A DNA stretch of 64,000 nucleotides from NCBI GenBank assembly GCA_025936045.1, contig JAICUB010000001.1, positions 186,001 to 250,000 of the forward strand, written 5' to 3'. The position numbers and the translations under genes were made by a program. The stretch is from Polyangiaceae bacterium. GTDB lineage: Bacteria; Myxococcota_A; Polyangia; Polyangiales; Polyangiaceae. A model generated the notes under the pieces. It saw only the letters and a program-made list of their open reading frames with translations. It was not told the DNA's origin and did not search any database. Below are positions 53,401-62,416 of the stretch, one piece after another; the first letter of the stretch is position 1, and each line of letters starts with the position of its first letter.

Positions 53401-53706
53401 CGACGATCATTGGCACGTCTCATCCAGGAGGGCGCGGTGCGCCGGGGTCGGTTGATCGCCCCTGCACTTTGCCGTGGCTGACGGCGCTTCGAAGCGCGTC
53501 GGCGCCGCCGTGCTCTCCGCTTTTCCGGGTGAAGGTGGACTGCTCCTCCGTTCGCCCCTTGTTCACGGTGCCGTTGGCACCAGAAGGAGGTCGGTCGCGG
53601 TGCAGGCGGATGGCTGAAGCGAAGGTGACGGTTCTTGGAACGAGGCGCGCCCGCGCGGCGTGGCTCTCATCCCGGGCCGTCACTCACTCTTTAACCATAC
53701 GAGAAT
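53401..53706. other. Spacer, no gene seen
   Basis: I see no credible gene. A promoter for the downstream 231-aa gene is expected, and the AT-richer 'actctttaaccatacgag' just before the start is the best place. Confidence 0.4.
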
Positions 53707-54402
53707 ATGACAACCAATCTGCACTACGCGATCCGAAGGTCGCCGGAAAATCCGAAAGTCCTGAGCTGGGCTCTGCAAGCCCAGGCCAAGTTGAACGAAC
53801 GGCTCTCGCCGTTTCGCGATCGTCTAAGCCTTGCGGCCGTCTCGGCTGCGCCCGAGCGTCCGATGCTTGGGTTTCCCTTCGTTCGGATCGCTCCAGCGCG
53901 CATCGGCCCGTACGCGATCCCGGATCTGTTTCAAGACCGCTCGCCGGTTCATACGCCCAACGCCGTCGCAGTTGGCGCGACCAAGGTCAGGGACCTGTTC
54001 TCTGCCCACGTGGTCGCCGCTTTTCTGCGCTCCGTGTCGAAGGCGTATCCGGAGTGCGTGCTCGAGCTCCGGGACGAGTCTGGGCAGTTCGTCTTGCCGC
54101 TCGGCATCGTGATCCGTTCCGGCGGGCGACTCGAGCTAAACGCGGAGGTTCTGAACGCGGAGCGAGCCAAGGTGCTCGAGGCGACTGGCGATCCGCAAGC
54201 GGCAGCCCCGTTCCTCTGGGCCGAAGCACAAGCGTTGAACGGCCAGGTTCTTTCGGACAGCCCTGCGACGGAGATCATGGAGGCACCTGAAGTCAAAGAA
54301 CTCGATCTGGATCCTGAGGTGTTCGAGCAAGCGACTGTCGGCAATATCGCGAGCTTCTTCGTGGAGCGCGTGATCGCCGATACCGCCCCCGTCGCCAATT
54401 GA
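53707..54402 (+). CDS. Unrecognised 231-aa cargo protein
   Basis: This soluble alpha/beta protein has an N-terminal helical region ('SPENPKVLSWALQAQAKLNERLSPF'). The middle is beta-rich ('FPFVRIAPARIGPYAIPDLFQDRSPVHTPNAVAVGATKVRDLF') and the end acidic ('APEVKELDLDPEVFEQATVGNIASFFVERVIADT'). No signal peptide, membrane segment or catalytic motif was recognised. It sits between a winged-helix gene and the excisionase-like gene. It could be a recombination accessory factor, structural or defensive protein; I cannot choose. Confidence 0.6.
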   Translation: MTTNLHYAIRRSPENPKVLSWALQAQAKLNERLSPFRDRLSLAAVSAAPERPMLGFPFVRIAPARIGPYAIPDLFQDRSPVHTPNAVAVGATKVRDLFSAHVVAAFLRSVSKAYPECVLELRDESGQFVLPLGIVIRSGGRLELNAEVLNAERAKVLEATGDPQAAAPFLWAEAQALNGQVLSDSPATEIMEAPEVKELDLDPEVFEQATVGNIASFFVERVIADTAPVAN

Positions 54403-54553
54403 TCCCGCTCTGCACCCTCGACTGACCAAGCGGGAGGGGCTGGGCATCGCGAGCCCGGGATGAAAGCGCCCGCGCGGGCCACATCCTTCCAAGGAAACCG
54501 CCCGCCAACGCTCACTGGTTCGCGCTTGCCCCGCCCCGAACGTCCATACGACC

Positions 54554-55165
54554 ATGTCCCCCGTCCGCACGTACCTCACGACCCGCGAAGTCGCCGCATA
54601 CTGCGGCTTCAAGAGCACCTCCGCGATTCGCAAGGCCGTGCTCCGAGGGCAGCTCGTTCCAGCCGGTCGCCGCGGCGGTCGCGGCACTTGTGTCTTCGCC
54701 ATCGAAGCCCTCGACGCCTATCTCGTCGGCTCTCCGTCCTCTGCTACGGTTGCATCGGGTCGTCCCGGGGCGCCTTCGCAAGAAGGAGTCCCTCATGGAC
54801 ACGAAACAATGGACAAGACGCTGGAAAACGTGGGTGAAGCCCACCAAGCTGCCGGGCGTCTGGCAGCGGAAGGAAGGAGGATACCTGGTTCGCGTGCGAG
54901 TCACCGACGCGACGACGGGTCACCTAGTCGAGATCAAGAAGGTGTTGCCGGAGACGACGGAAGCGAAGGCGTTCCAATGGCTCAACGCCGAACGAACGCG
55001 CATCAGGACCGGCGCCGCATCGGACACGCCTCAAAGGATGCGCTTCGCGGAATACGCGCAGCGTCTCTTCGAGCGGAAGCTCGCGACCATGGAGATCCGG
55101 AGCGCCAAGGGGCGCGCGAAGTGGACCAACACGCTGGAGCACCTCATCGCGGGCTCGCGCGGTAG
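54554..55165 (+). CDS. Excisionase-like HTH protein overlapping the recombinase
   Basis: The first 60 residues form a MerR/excisionase-type helix-turn-helix: 'YLTTREVAAYCGFKSTSAIRKAVLRGQLVPAGRRGGRG', then 'FAIEALDAYL'. Proteins like this bind att DNA and direct excision. The frame stays open to 55165, overlapping the recombinase by 371 bases in another frame. The part after about residue 75 looks like shadow of the recombinase. The original stop may have been lost by frameshift near 54790. Confidence 0.6.
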   Translation: MSPVRTYLTTREVAAYCGFKSTSAIRKAVLRGQLVPAGRRGGRGTCVFAIEALDAYLVGSPSSATVASGRPGAPSQEGVPHGHETMDKTLENVGEAHQAAGRLAAEGRRIPGSRASHRRDDGSPSRDQEGVAGDDGSEGVPMAQRRTNAHQDRRRIGHASKDALRGIRAASLRAEARDHGDPERQGAREVDQHAGAPHRGLAR

Positions 55166-56114
55166 GAAGAGCGGGCTTGTGGCGAAGGGTTTTGGAGAGA
55201 TGTTCCTCGATCAGATCGGGGTCGGGCAGGTGGAGGCGTGGAAGGCCGAGCTCGCGGGGCTCGTCCGCGTCGGCGACTACAAGCCGACCACGTGCAACGG
55301 CTGGCTCACGATCTTGCGCGTCGTCCCAAAAGCCGCGAAGCGGGAGCTGTCGCTCCCCATTCTCGCGACCGAAGGCGTCCGCGACCTCGATGAGTCGGAG
55401 CACGCCACCTACACGGAGGAAGAGCCCAACGCCCTTCTTCCTGAAGAGGTGCCGCGCTTCCTCGAGGCTGTGCGCGAGCTGCACCCAGCACACTACGCGA
55501 TGACGTTTTTGGGTCTGGCGACAGGCCTACGACCCTCATCGCTCCGTCCTCTGCGTCGAAAGGGGCACGCGGCGGATGTGCTGTGGGATGAGGGGAAGCT
55601 CCTCGTCAGGCGCTCGCACACCGCGCGCGCCGAGGTCATGAACACGACGAAGCAGCGCGTGCGCTACCGGATCCACCTCCCCGAGCCCGTGCTCGAGGTG
55701 CTCCGTTGGCACATCCGGACCCAGCTGCCGACGCCGGAGATGCAGGAGAGCGATCTCTTGTTCCCTTCGACGACGGGCGGCTTTCGGTCGCCCTGCGTGT
55801 TGAACAAGCCGTTCGCCGACGTGGCTGACGCGGTCGGGTTGGGCAAGGCCGTCACGCAGCGCGGGCTTCGCCGCACGTTCAACGACCTCGCGCGGGCCGC
55901 CGCGATCGAGGGCGTCGTCACGAGGAGCATCTCGGGCCACCTGACCGAGCGGATGCAGCACCACTACTCGACGGTGAACGCCGACGAGCAGCGGGGCAGC
56001 ATCGCGCGAGTGATCGACCTCATGGAGGCGCGCGACGAGCGCAGCTCCGCAGGTGGTGCTCCGACTGGTGCCCCGGCCCCCTCAAGTGGTGCTCCAAACG
56101 AAAAAACCGGCTGA
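54795..56114 (+). CDS. int: Tyrosine recombinase / integrase
   Basis: This 439-residue protein has an AP2-like N-terminal arm-binding region ('GVWQRKEGGYLVRVRVTDATTG'), a core-binding domain, and a catalytic domain. Catalytic Arg246 lies in 'TGLRPSSLR', Arg359 in box II, a His in 'SISGHLTERM' and nucleophile Tyr391 in 'HHYSTV'. The box II His (HxLR) is replaced by Arg356. A strong AAGGAG site precedes ATG 54795. It is 38 bases from the 44-bp att core in tRNA-Gly and is surely its recombinase. Confidence 0.92.
   Translation: MDTKQWTRRWKTWVKPTKLPGVWQRKEGGYLVRVRVTDATTGHLVEIKKVLPETTEAKAFQWLNAERTRIRTGAASDTPQRMRFAEYAQRLFERKLATMEIRSAKGRAKWTNTLEHLIAGSRGRKSGLVAKGFGEMFLDQIGVGQVEAWKAELAGLVRVGDYKPTTCNGWLTILRVVPKAAKRELSLPILATEGVRDLDESEHATYTEEEPNALLPEEVPRFLEAVRELHPAHYAMTFLGLATGLRPSSLRPLRRKGHAADVLWDEGKLLVRRSHTARAEVMNTTKQRVRYRIHLPEPVLEVLRWHIRTQLPTPEMQESDLLFPSTTGGFRSPCVLNKPFADVADAVGLGKAVTQRGLRRTFNDLARAAAIEGVVTRSISGHLTERMQHHYSTVNADEQRGSIARVIDLMEARDERSSAGGAPTGAPAPSSGAPNEKTG
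56053..56095. repeat. Candidate recombinase arm-type sites, right end
   Basis: GTGGTGCTCC at 56053-56062 and 56086-56095, with a degenerate copy between, lies inside the recombinase 3' coding end. It encodes Gly-Ala-Pro repeats. The same 10-mer occurs three times at the left end (50022-50061). Confidence 0.45.
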
Positions 56115-56138
56115 CGCTCAGCGCCAACCGGTTGTTTT
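56101..56138. terminator. Bidirectional terminator between integrase and tRNA-Gly
   Basis: AACCGG (56105-56110) pairs with CCGGTT (56128-56133), with an inner CTGA/TCAG hairpin. A T-run on the minus strand (A56101-56106) ends tRNA transcription, and a T-rich stretch (56132-56138) ends the integrase transcript. Confidence 0.75.
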
Positions 56139-56150
56139 CTCTCCAGATTC

Positions 56151-56225
56151 TGGAGCGGGAGAAGAGATTCGAACTCTCGACGTCCACCTTGGCAAGGTGG
56201 CACTCTACCGCTGAGTTACTCCCGC
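56151..56225 (-). tRNA. tRNA-Gly (GCC)
   Basis: This gene reads on the minus strand. The acceptor stem GCGGGAG/CTCCCGC is perfect, a D-loop lies near AGCGGTAGAG, the anticodon stem CCACC/GGTGG encloses loop TTGCCAA with anticodon GCC, the T-arm contains GTTCGAATC, and CCA is encoded at 56153-56151. Its 3' half is the integration core; the element restores the gene. A sigma-70 promoter lies upstream. Confidence 0.95.
56152..56195. repeat. Inner att site: 44-bp direct repeat in tRNA-Gly
   Basis: Identical to 49883-49926. It covers the tRNA from the 3' terminus to the anticodon loop, a usual attB position for tyrosine recombinases. Confidence 0.9.
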
Positions 56226-56238
56226 GAAAGAGGGGGGC

Positions 56239-56267
56239 GATTTACCTCCCGATCTCGGCCCTGTCAA
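56239..56267 (-). promoter_or_regulatory. Sigma-70 promoter of tRNA-Gly
   Basis: On the minus strand TTGACA (56267-56262), a 17-base spacer and TAAATC (56244-56239) lie just before the tRNA 5' end at 56225. The -35 is a perfect match. Confidence 0.75.
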
Positions 56268-56312
56268 GCGGGCGTCGGAGGTCGGCCGGACGCCCGAAGA
56301 TCGCCAAGCCCC

Positions 56313-57005
56313 ATGCCGAACGCACCGCCGCCCCCGATCCTCTACCGCGACGCCCGCCTCGTCGCGGTCGACAAGCCGGCCGGCACCGTCGTCCATCGCG
56401 GCTGGGCGAACGACGACGAGCCGCTCCTCCAAGCCGTGCGCGACCTGGTCGGCCAGTACGTGTTCCCGGTGCACCGGCTCGACCGCGGAGCGTCCGGCGT
56501 CGTGCTCTTCGCGCTCGACGCCGAAGCGGCCGCCGCGCTCGCGCGTAGTTGGCGTGATCCGGACCGTCTGGACAAACGCTACCTCGCGATCACCCGGGGT
56601 CACCCGCCCGCTCACGTGCTCATCGACCACGCGATCCCGCGCGAGCCCGGCGCCGAACGCGTCGCTGCCGTCACGGAGGTGTGGCTGCGTGAAATCATCG
56701 GGCGGTACGCGCTCGTCGAGGCGCGCCCGCATACCGGGCGGCTCCACCAAATCCGTCGCCATCTGAAGCACCTCGCGTGTCCGCTCGTCGGCGACGTGAA
56801 GTACGGCAAAGGCGAGCACAACCGGCTCTGGCGCACCGAGCACGGCTTGCACCGTCTCGCGCTCCACGCGACGCGCCTCACGTTCCCACACCCCGAAACC
56901 CAGACGCCCGTCACCATCCACGCGCCGCTCCCCGCCGACCTCGGCGCGGCGCTCGCCTCCGCCCGCGCCGCCGTCGCCAGCCCGCACCCATGTACGTATA
57001 CATAG
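56313..57005 (+). CDS. truC: tRNA pseudouridine synthase (RluA/TruC type)
   Basis: This 230-residue RluA-family enzyme has the catalytic motif 'VHRLDRGASGV' (Asp is the nucleophile), a conserved 'YRDARLVAVDKPAGTVVH' start, and 'ARPHTGRLHQIRRHLKH', typical of TruC/RluA. There is no S4 domain, and the length matches TruC, which modifies U65 of tRNA-Asp. Assignment to TruC over other RluA members rests on size and the QIRRHLKH motif. It is not coupled to neighbours. Confidence 0.85.
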   Translation: MPNAPPPPILYRDARLVAVDKPAGTVVHRGWANDDEPLLQAVRDLVGQYVFPVHRLDRGASGVVLFALDAEAAAALARSWRDPDRLDKRYLAITRGHPPAHVLIDHAIPREPGAERVAAVTEVWLREIIGRYALVEARPHTGRLHQIRRHLKHLACPLVGDVKYGKGEHNRLWRTEHGLHRLALHATRLTFPHPETQTPVTIHAPLPADLGAALASARAAVASPHPCTYT

Positions 57006-57098
57006 ATGACTTTTCGTTCGTGAAGGGGTGGACCCGCGCCCCGCCAGCGCTCCCGGTCCACGGCGCACACGTCATAGCGCCGAGGTTGCGGTCGCCGC

Positions 57099-58982
<1,884 letters not shown>

Positions 58983-59386
58983 GGCTGGGAACGTGAACCT
59001 TGCCACCACTTCGCGCGTCGCTCAACCGCCACCACGGCCAAATCCCAATCATTTTCGATAGTAACCGCTCCCAGCGCGAGACAGTCGGGACCCTTGAAAC
59101 ACCCGTGCCCCGTGCTTCTGCCGCCCTTGACGAGCGCCGCGCTCTCCCCTTGGGGTTAGCGGCTCTCCCCGAGCGCGCGCCCCCTTGCGCGTCCGAAACG
59201 CGTGCCTACTTTTCTTTGGTCCCGACAACGGCACGAAACGTGACGGGCCGAGCGGCTCGCACGCTTCTTGGGGTTCCCCCCGGGTCGCGGACCGCGCATG
59301 CGCCGAACCCTGGTGCGTCGTGCGGCCGTGATCTGGCGTCGTTCGGACGCAGACCCAAAGACGAAAACGAAGAAGGAGAACGAACC
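58983..59386. other. Intergenic stretch between divergent kinase and hsp20
   Basis: No gene is supported. Divergent promoters should be here, but no CIRCE element (TTAGCACTC-type) or clear heat-shock promoter is recognisable. Confidence 0.45.
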
Positions 59387-59821
59387 ATGCTGACCCGTTG
59401 GAACGATTTTGGTGTGTGGCCGAGCCTCGGATTTCGCGATTTCCCGCGCCTTTCGGGCGATCTCGATCGCCTCTTTTACGCCTTCGAGCGCCCGCAGGAT
59501 TTCGCGCCGCGCGTGACCTTCGAAGAACGTGAGGGTGCGTGGGTGCTGAAGAGCGAGCTGCCCGGCTTCAGTGAAAAGGAGATCGACATCAAGGTGACCG
59601 GCAGCACCGTTTCACTCAAGGTCGAACGCAAGACGGAAGCCAAGGGCGAGGCCGAAAAGGCGCAAGCACAGGCGAGCTATGTTTACGAGCGCAGCTTCGA
59701 GCTCCCGTCGAAGGTCGACGCGGAGAGAGTCGAGGCGGAGCTCAGGCTCGGAATCCTGACCGTCACCCTACCCAAGGCAACCGACGCGCAACCCAAACAG
59801 ATCGCCGTCAAGGCGGCCTGA
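59387..59821 (+). CDS. Hsp20/alpha-crystallin small heat-shock protein
   Basis: This 144-residue protein has an Hsp20 fold: 'PRVTFEEREGAWVLKSELPGFSEKEIDIKVTGSTVSLKVER', then 'SYVYERSFELPSKVDAERVEAELRLGILTVTLPKATDAQPKQIAV'. It ends with the A-x-x-x-n-G-v-L signature and a P-K-x-I-x-V tail. It is an ATP-independent chaperone holding unfolding proteins. ATG 59387 has AAGGAG eight bases upstream; the longer frame upstream is not coding. A strong hairpin terminator follows. Confidence 0.93.
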   Translation: MLTRWNDFGVWPSLGFRDFPRLSGDLDRLFYAFERPQDFAPRVTFEEREGAWVLKSELPGFSEKEIDIKVTGSTVSLKVERKTEAKGEAEKAQAQASYVYERSFELPSKVDAERVEAELRLGILTVTLPKATDAQPKQIAVKAA

Positions 59822-59836
59822 CCCGCGCTCCGTACA

Positions 59837-59875
59837 CGACGCCACGCCCGCGCTTCATTTCGCGGCGTGGCGTCG
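59837..59875 (+). terminator. Hairpin after hsp20
   Basis: The 15-bp stem (one bulged C) CGACGCCACGCC-(C)-GCG, loop cttcattt, and CGCGGCGTGGCGTCG follows the hsp20 stop by 15 bases. There is no T-run, so it is a likely but imperfect terminator. Confidence 0.6.
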
Positions 59876-60068
59876 CTGTCCGTACGCCGAGCGTGGTTCT
59901 TTACCCAAGTGGGGCTCCAAAATTCACGATCGATGCAAGTGGTCCCCGGTGTAGGGGCGACCAACGTGCCACAGGGTCCCGGGCGGGGTGGTCCGAAGCC
60001 GTTCCACTCGCCACCCGAATTGCGCTACGGAAAGAGCGGCGCCTTCACTCGGGGCGTCACCCCTCGCT

Positions 60069-61709
60069 GTGCCTCATCCTCTCGCCGGCAAACCCGCACC
60101 GAAAGACCTCCTGCTCGACACCGCCGCGCTCCTCGCGGCTTACTTCGAGAAGCACCCCGACCCGCAAAAGCCGGCTGAACGCGTGAGTTTCGGCACGAGC
60201 GGTCACCGCGGCTCCGCCTTCGTCTCCGCGTTCAACGAAGCGCACATCCTCGCGATCACCCAGGCCATCTGCGAGTACCGCGCGAAAGAGGGCACGAGCG
60301 GTCCGCTCTTTCTCGGCAAGGACACGCACGCGCTCTCCGCGCCCGCCGAACGGAGCGCGCTCGAGGTGCTCGCCGCCAACGGCGTCGACGTCGTGGTGCA
60401 GGAGAACGACGGCTACACCCCGACTCCCGCGGTGTCGCTCGCGATCATCCAGCACAACCGCGGGCGCAGCTCGAAGCTCGCGGACGGCATCGTCGTCACG
60501 CCGTCGCACAACCCGCCCGAAGACGGCGGCTTCAAGTACAACCCGCCGCACGGCGGCCCCGCGGACACCGCGGCCACCCAATGGATCGAGACGCGCGCGA
60601 ACGCGCTCATCGCGGCCGGGCTCGGCGAGGTACGGCGCGTTCCCTTCGAGCGCGCGCGTTCGGCGCCGACGACCACGAGCACGGATTTCATCGCGATTTA
60701 CCTGCGCGAGCTCCCCAAAATTCTCGACCTCGTCTCCATTCGCAATGCGGGCGTGAAGCTCGGCGCCGATCCTCTCGGGGGCGCGAGCGTCGGCTACTAC
60801 CCGCGCATCGCGGCCGAGTTCGGCCTCGACCTCGACGTCGTAAACTCGACCGTCGACCCCCAATTCGCCTTCATGCCGCTCGACCACGACGGGCGCATCC
60901 GCATGGACTGCTCGAGCCCGTACGCGATGGCCGGTCTCGTGAAGCTCGCCGATCGCTACGCGGTCGCCTTCGCGAACGATACCGACGCCGACCGCCACGG
61001 CATCGTGGTGCCGCGCGCGGGCGTCATGAACCCGAACCACTTCCTCGCCGTCGCAGTAGACTACCTGTTTCGCTCGCGCAGCGGTTGGTCGCCGCGCGCG
61101 GCCGTCGGCAAAACGGTCGTTTCGAGCGCGCTCATCGAGCGCGTCGCCCGTTCGCTCGGGCGGGCGGTCGTCGAGGTGCCCGTCGGCTTCAAATGGTTCG
61201 TGCAAGGCCTCTCGGACGGCTCGCTCGGCTTCGGCGGCGAAGAGAGCGCCGGCGCGAGCTTCTTGCGATTGGACGGCAGCGTCTGGACCACCGACAAAGA
61301 CGGCATCCTGCTCGCGCTCCTCGCCGCCGAAATCACCGCCAAGACGGGCAAGGATCCGGGCGTTTACTACGAAGCGCTCGCGCAACGGCACGGTCGTCCT
61401 TACACGACGCGGCTCGACGCGCCCGCGACGCCCGAACAAAAAAACGCACTGAAGAAGCTCACGTCCGCTGCCGTCACTGCCACGGAGCTCGCCGGCGAAC
61501 CGATCCGCGAGCGCCTCACGGAAGCGCCGGGCAACGGCGCCGCCATCGGCGGGCTGGTCGTCAAAACCGAGAACGGTTGGTTTGCCGCGCGTCCGAGCGG
61601 AACTGAGAACATTTATAAAATTTATGCCGAGAGTTTCGTGAGCGAGGCGCATCTCGCCGCGCTCGTCGACGAAGCGAAGGCCATGGTGGGTCGCGCGCTC
61701 GGCTCCTGA
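60069..61709 (+). CDS. pgm: Phosphoglucomutase (alpha-D-glucose phosphate-specific)
   Basis: This 546-residue protein has the same length as E. coli Pgm. It keeps '[12 protein letters not shown]', '[31 protein letters not shown]' (catalytic phosphoserine in SHN), '[13 protein letters not shown]' metal site, '[11 protein letters not shown]' sugar-binding loop and '[14 protein letters not shown]' phosphate-binding loop. It interconverts glucose-1-P and glucose-6-P. GTG 60069 was chosen because the N-terminus then aligns with the family. It stands alone in the plus-strand string. Confidence 0.95.
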   Translation: MPHPLAGKPAPKDLLLDTAALLAAYFEKHPDPQKPAERVSFGTSGHRGSAFVSAFNEAHILAITQAICEYRAKEGTSGPLFLGKDTHALSAPAERSALEVLAANGVDVVVQENDGYTPTPAVSLAIIQHNRGRSSKLADGIVVTPSHNPPEDGGFKYNPPHGGPADTAATQWIETRANALIAAGLGEVRRVPFERARSAPTTTSTDFIAIYLRELPKILDLVSIRNAGVKLGADPLGGASVGYYPRIAAEFGLDLDVVNSTVDPQFAFMPLDHDGRIRMDCSSPYAMAGLVKLADRYAVAFANDTDADRHGIVVPRAGVMNPNHFLAVAVDYLFRSRSGWSPRAAVGKTVVSSALIERVARSLGRAVVEVPVGFKWFVQGLSDGSLGFGGEESAGASFLRLDGSVWTTDKDGILLALLAAEITAKTGKDPGVYYEALAQRHGRPYTTRLDAPATPEQKNALKKLTSAAVTATELAGEPIRERLTEAPGNGAAIGGLVVKTENGWFAARPSGTENIYKIYAESFVSEAHLAALVDEAKAMVGRALGS

Positions 61710-61788
61710 TTTCGAGTTCCGCGCCGGTCATTCAGGTCTAGACTTCGAGCTCAGGACTCGGGCTTAGGCCCCCGCGTCCAGAGGGACC

Positions 61789-62403
61789 ATGGCCGACGTC
61801 GCATTTTACTATTCGATTGCCAGCCGCTATTCGTATTTGGCGGCGTCGCAGCTCGACGAGCTCGTCGCGGAAACCGGCACGTGTGTCGATTGGCTGCCCG
61901 TCAACAGCGTGCGGCTCTTGCAGGAGCGCGGCGGAGGCCCCTTCCGCGGCGAACCGGTCTCCGGACAGTACGACTGGTCGTATCGCACGCGCGACGCCGA
62001 ACGCTGGGCGGAGCTCTACGGCATCCCCTTCGTGGAAACACGCGGTCGCGTCGAGATCGACGCGGAAGCGTTGGCGCTCGCGTGCACCGCGGGCAAGCGA
62101 CTCGGCAAAGTGGAGGCGCTGAGCCGCGCGCTCTTCGCGGCCGTGTTCGACGGAACCACCTCGCTCATCGACGTGCATGAATGCGTGCGTCGCGCCGAGA
62201 GCTGCGGATTTTCTCCCACGGCGTTCCACGGCGAGCTCGCGCTCCCCGCGACGAAAAAGCAGCTCGACCAAACGATGCGAGCCGCTCAACGCGCGGGCGT
62301 CTTCGGCGTCCCCGCCTTCGTCGTCGCCGGCGAGCTCTTCTGGGGCAACGATCGGCTGGTGTTGGTCAAACGCCACCTCGAACGGCTGGCGAAGCGCAGC
62401 TGA
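61789..62403 (+). CDS. DsbA/HCCA-isomerase-like thioredoxin-fold protein
   Basis: This 204-residue protein has the DsbA-like fold of 2-hydroxychromene-2-carboxylate isomerases (kappa GST-like). It begins 'ADVAFYYSIASRYSYLAASQLDEL', where Ser (in S-R-Y-S) takes the place of the redox CxxC, and ends with 'AAQRAGVFGVPAFVVAGELFWGNDRLVLVKRHL'. It is therefore unlikely to be a disulfide oxidase. The substrate is unknown (aromatic isomerisation or glutathione chemistry). Confidence 0.88.
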   Translation: MADVAFYYSIASRYSYLAASQLDELVAETGTCVDWLPVNSVRLLQERGGGPFRGEPVSGQYDWSYRTRDAERWAELYGIPFVETRGRVEIDAEALALACTAGKRLGKVEALSRALFAAVFDGTTSLIDVHECVRRAESCGFSPTAFHGELALPATKKQLDQTMRAAQRAGVFGVPAFVVAGELFWGNDRLVLVKRHLERLAKRS

Positions 62404-62416
62404 ATCATCGGGGCCG

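Larger units (their letters stand above)
49883..56195. mobile_element. 6.3-kb integrative element in tRNA-Gly
   Basis: The element is bounded by identical 44-bp repeats, with its tyrosine recombinase at the right end pointing to the tRNA. Contents: a Gly-rich lipoprotein gene, a noncoding or decayed middle, a winged-helix gene, an unknown 231-aa gene, an excisionase-like HTH gene and the recombinase. No conjugation, replication or phage structural gene is visible, so it is satellite-like or reduced. An older recombinase relic outside the left repeat shows that tandem insertion occurred. Confidence 0.8.

Noticed and set aside
52515-54290. 591-aa plus-strand frame through the element middle
   Set aside because: Overlaps the better supported 53065-53400 and 53707-54402 genes in another frame and shows no domain.
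60057-61652. 531-aa minus-strand frame opposite pgm
   Set aside because: Antisense shadow of the intact phosphoglucomutase gene.
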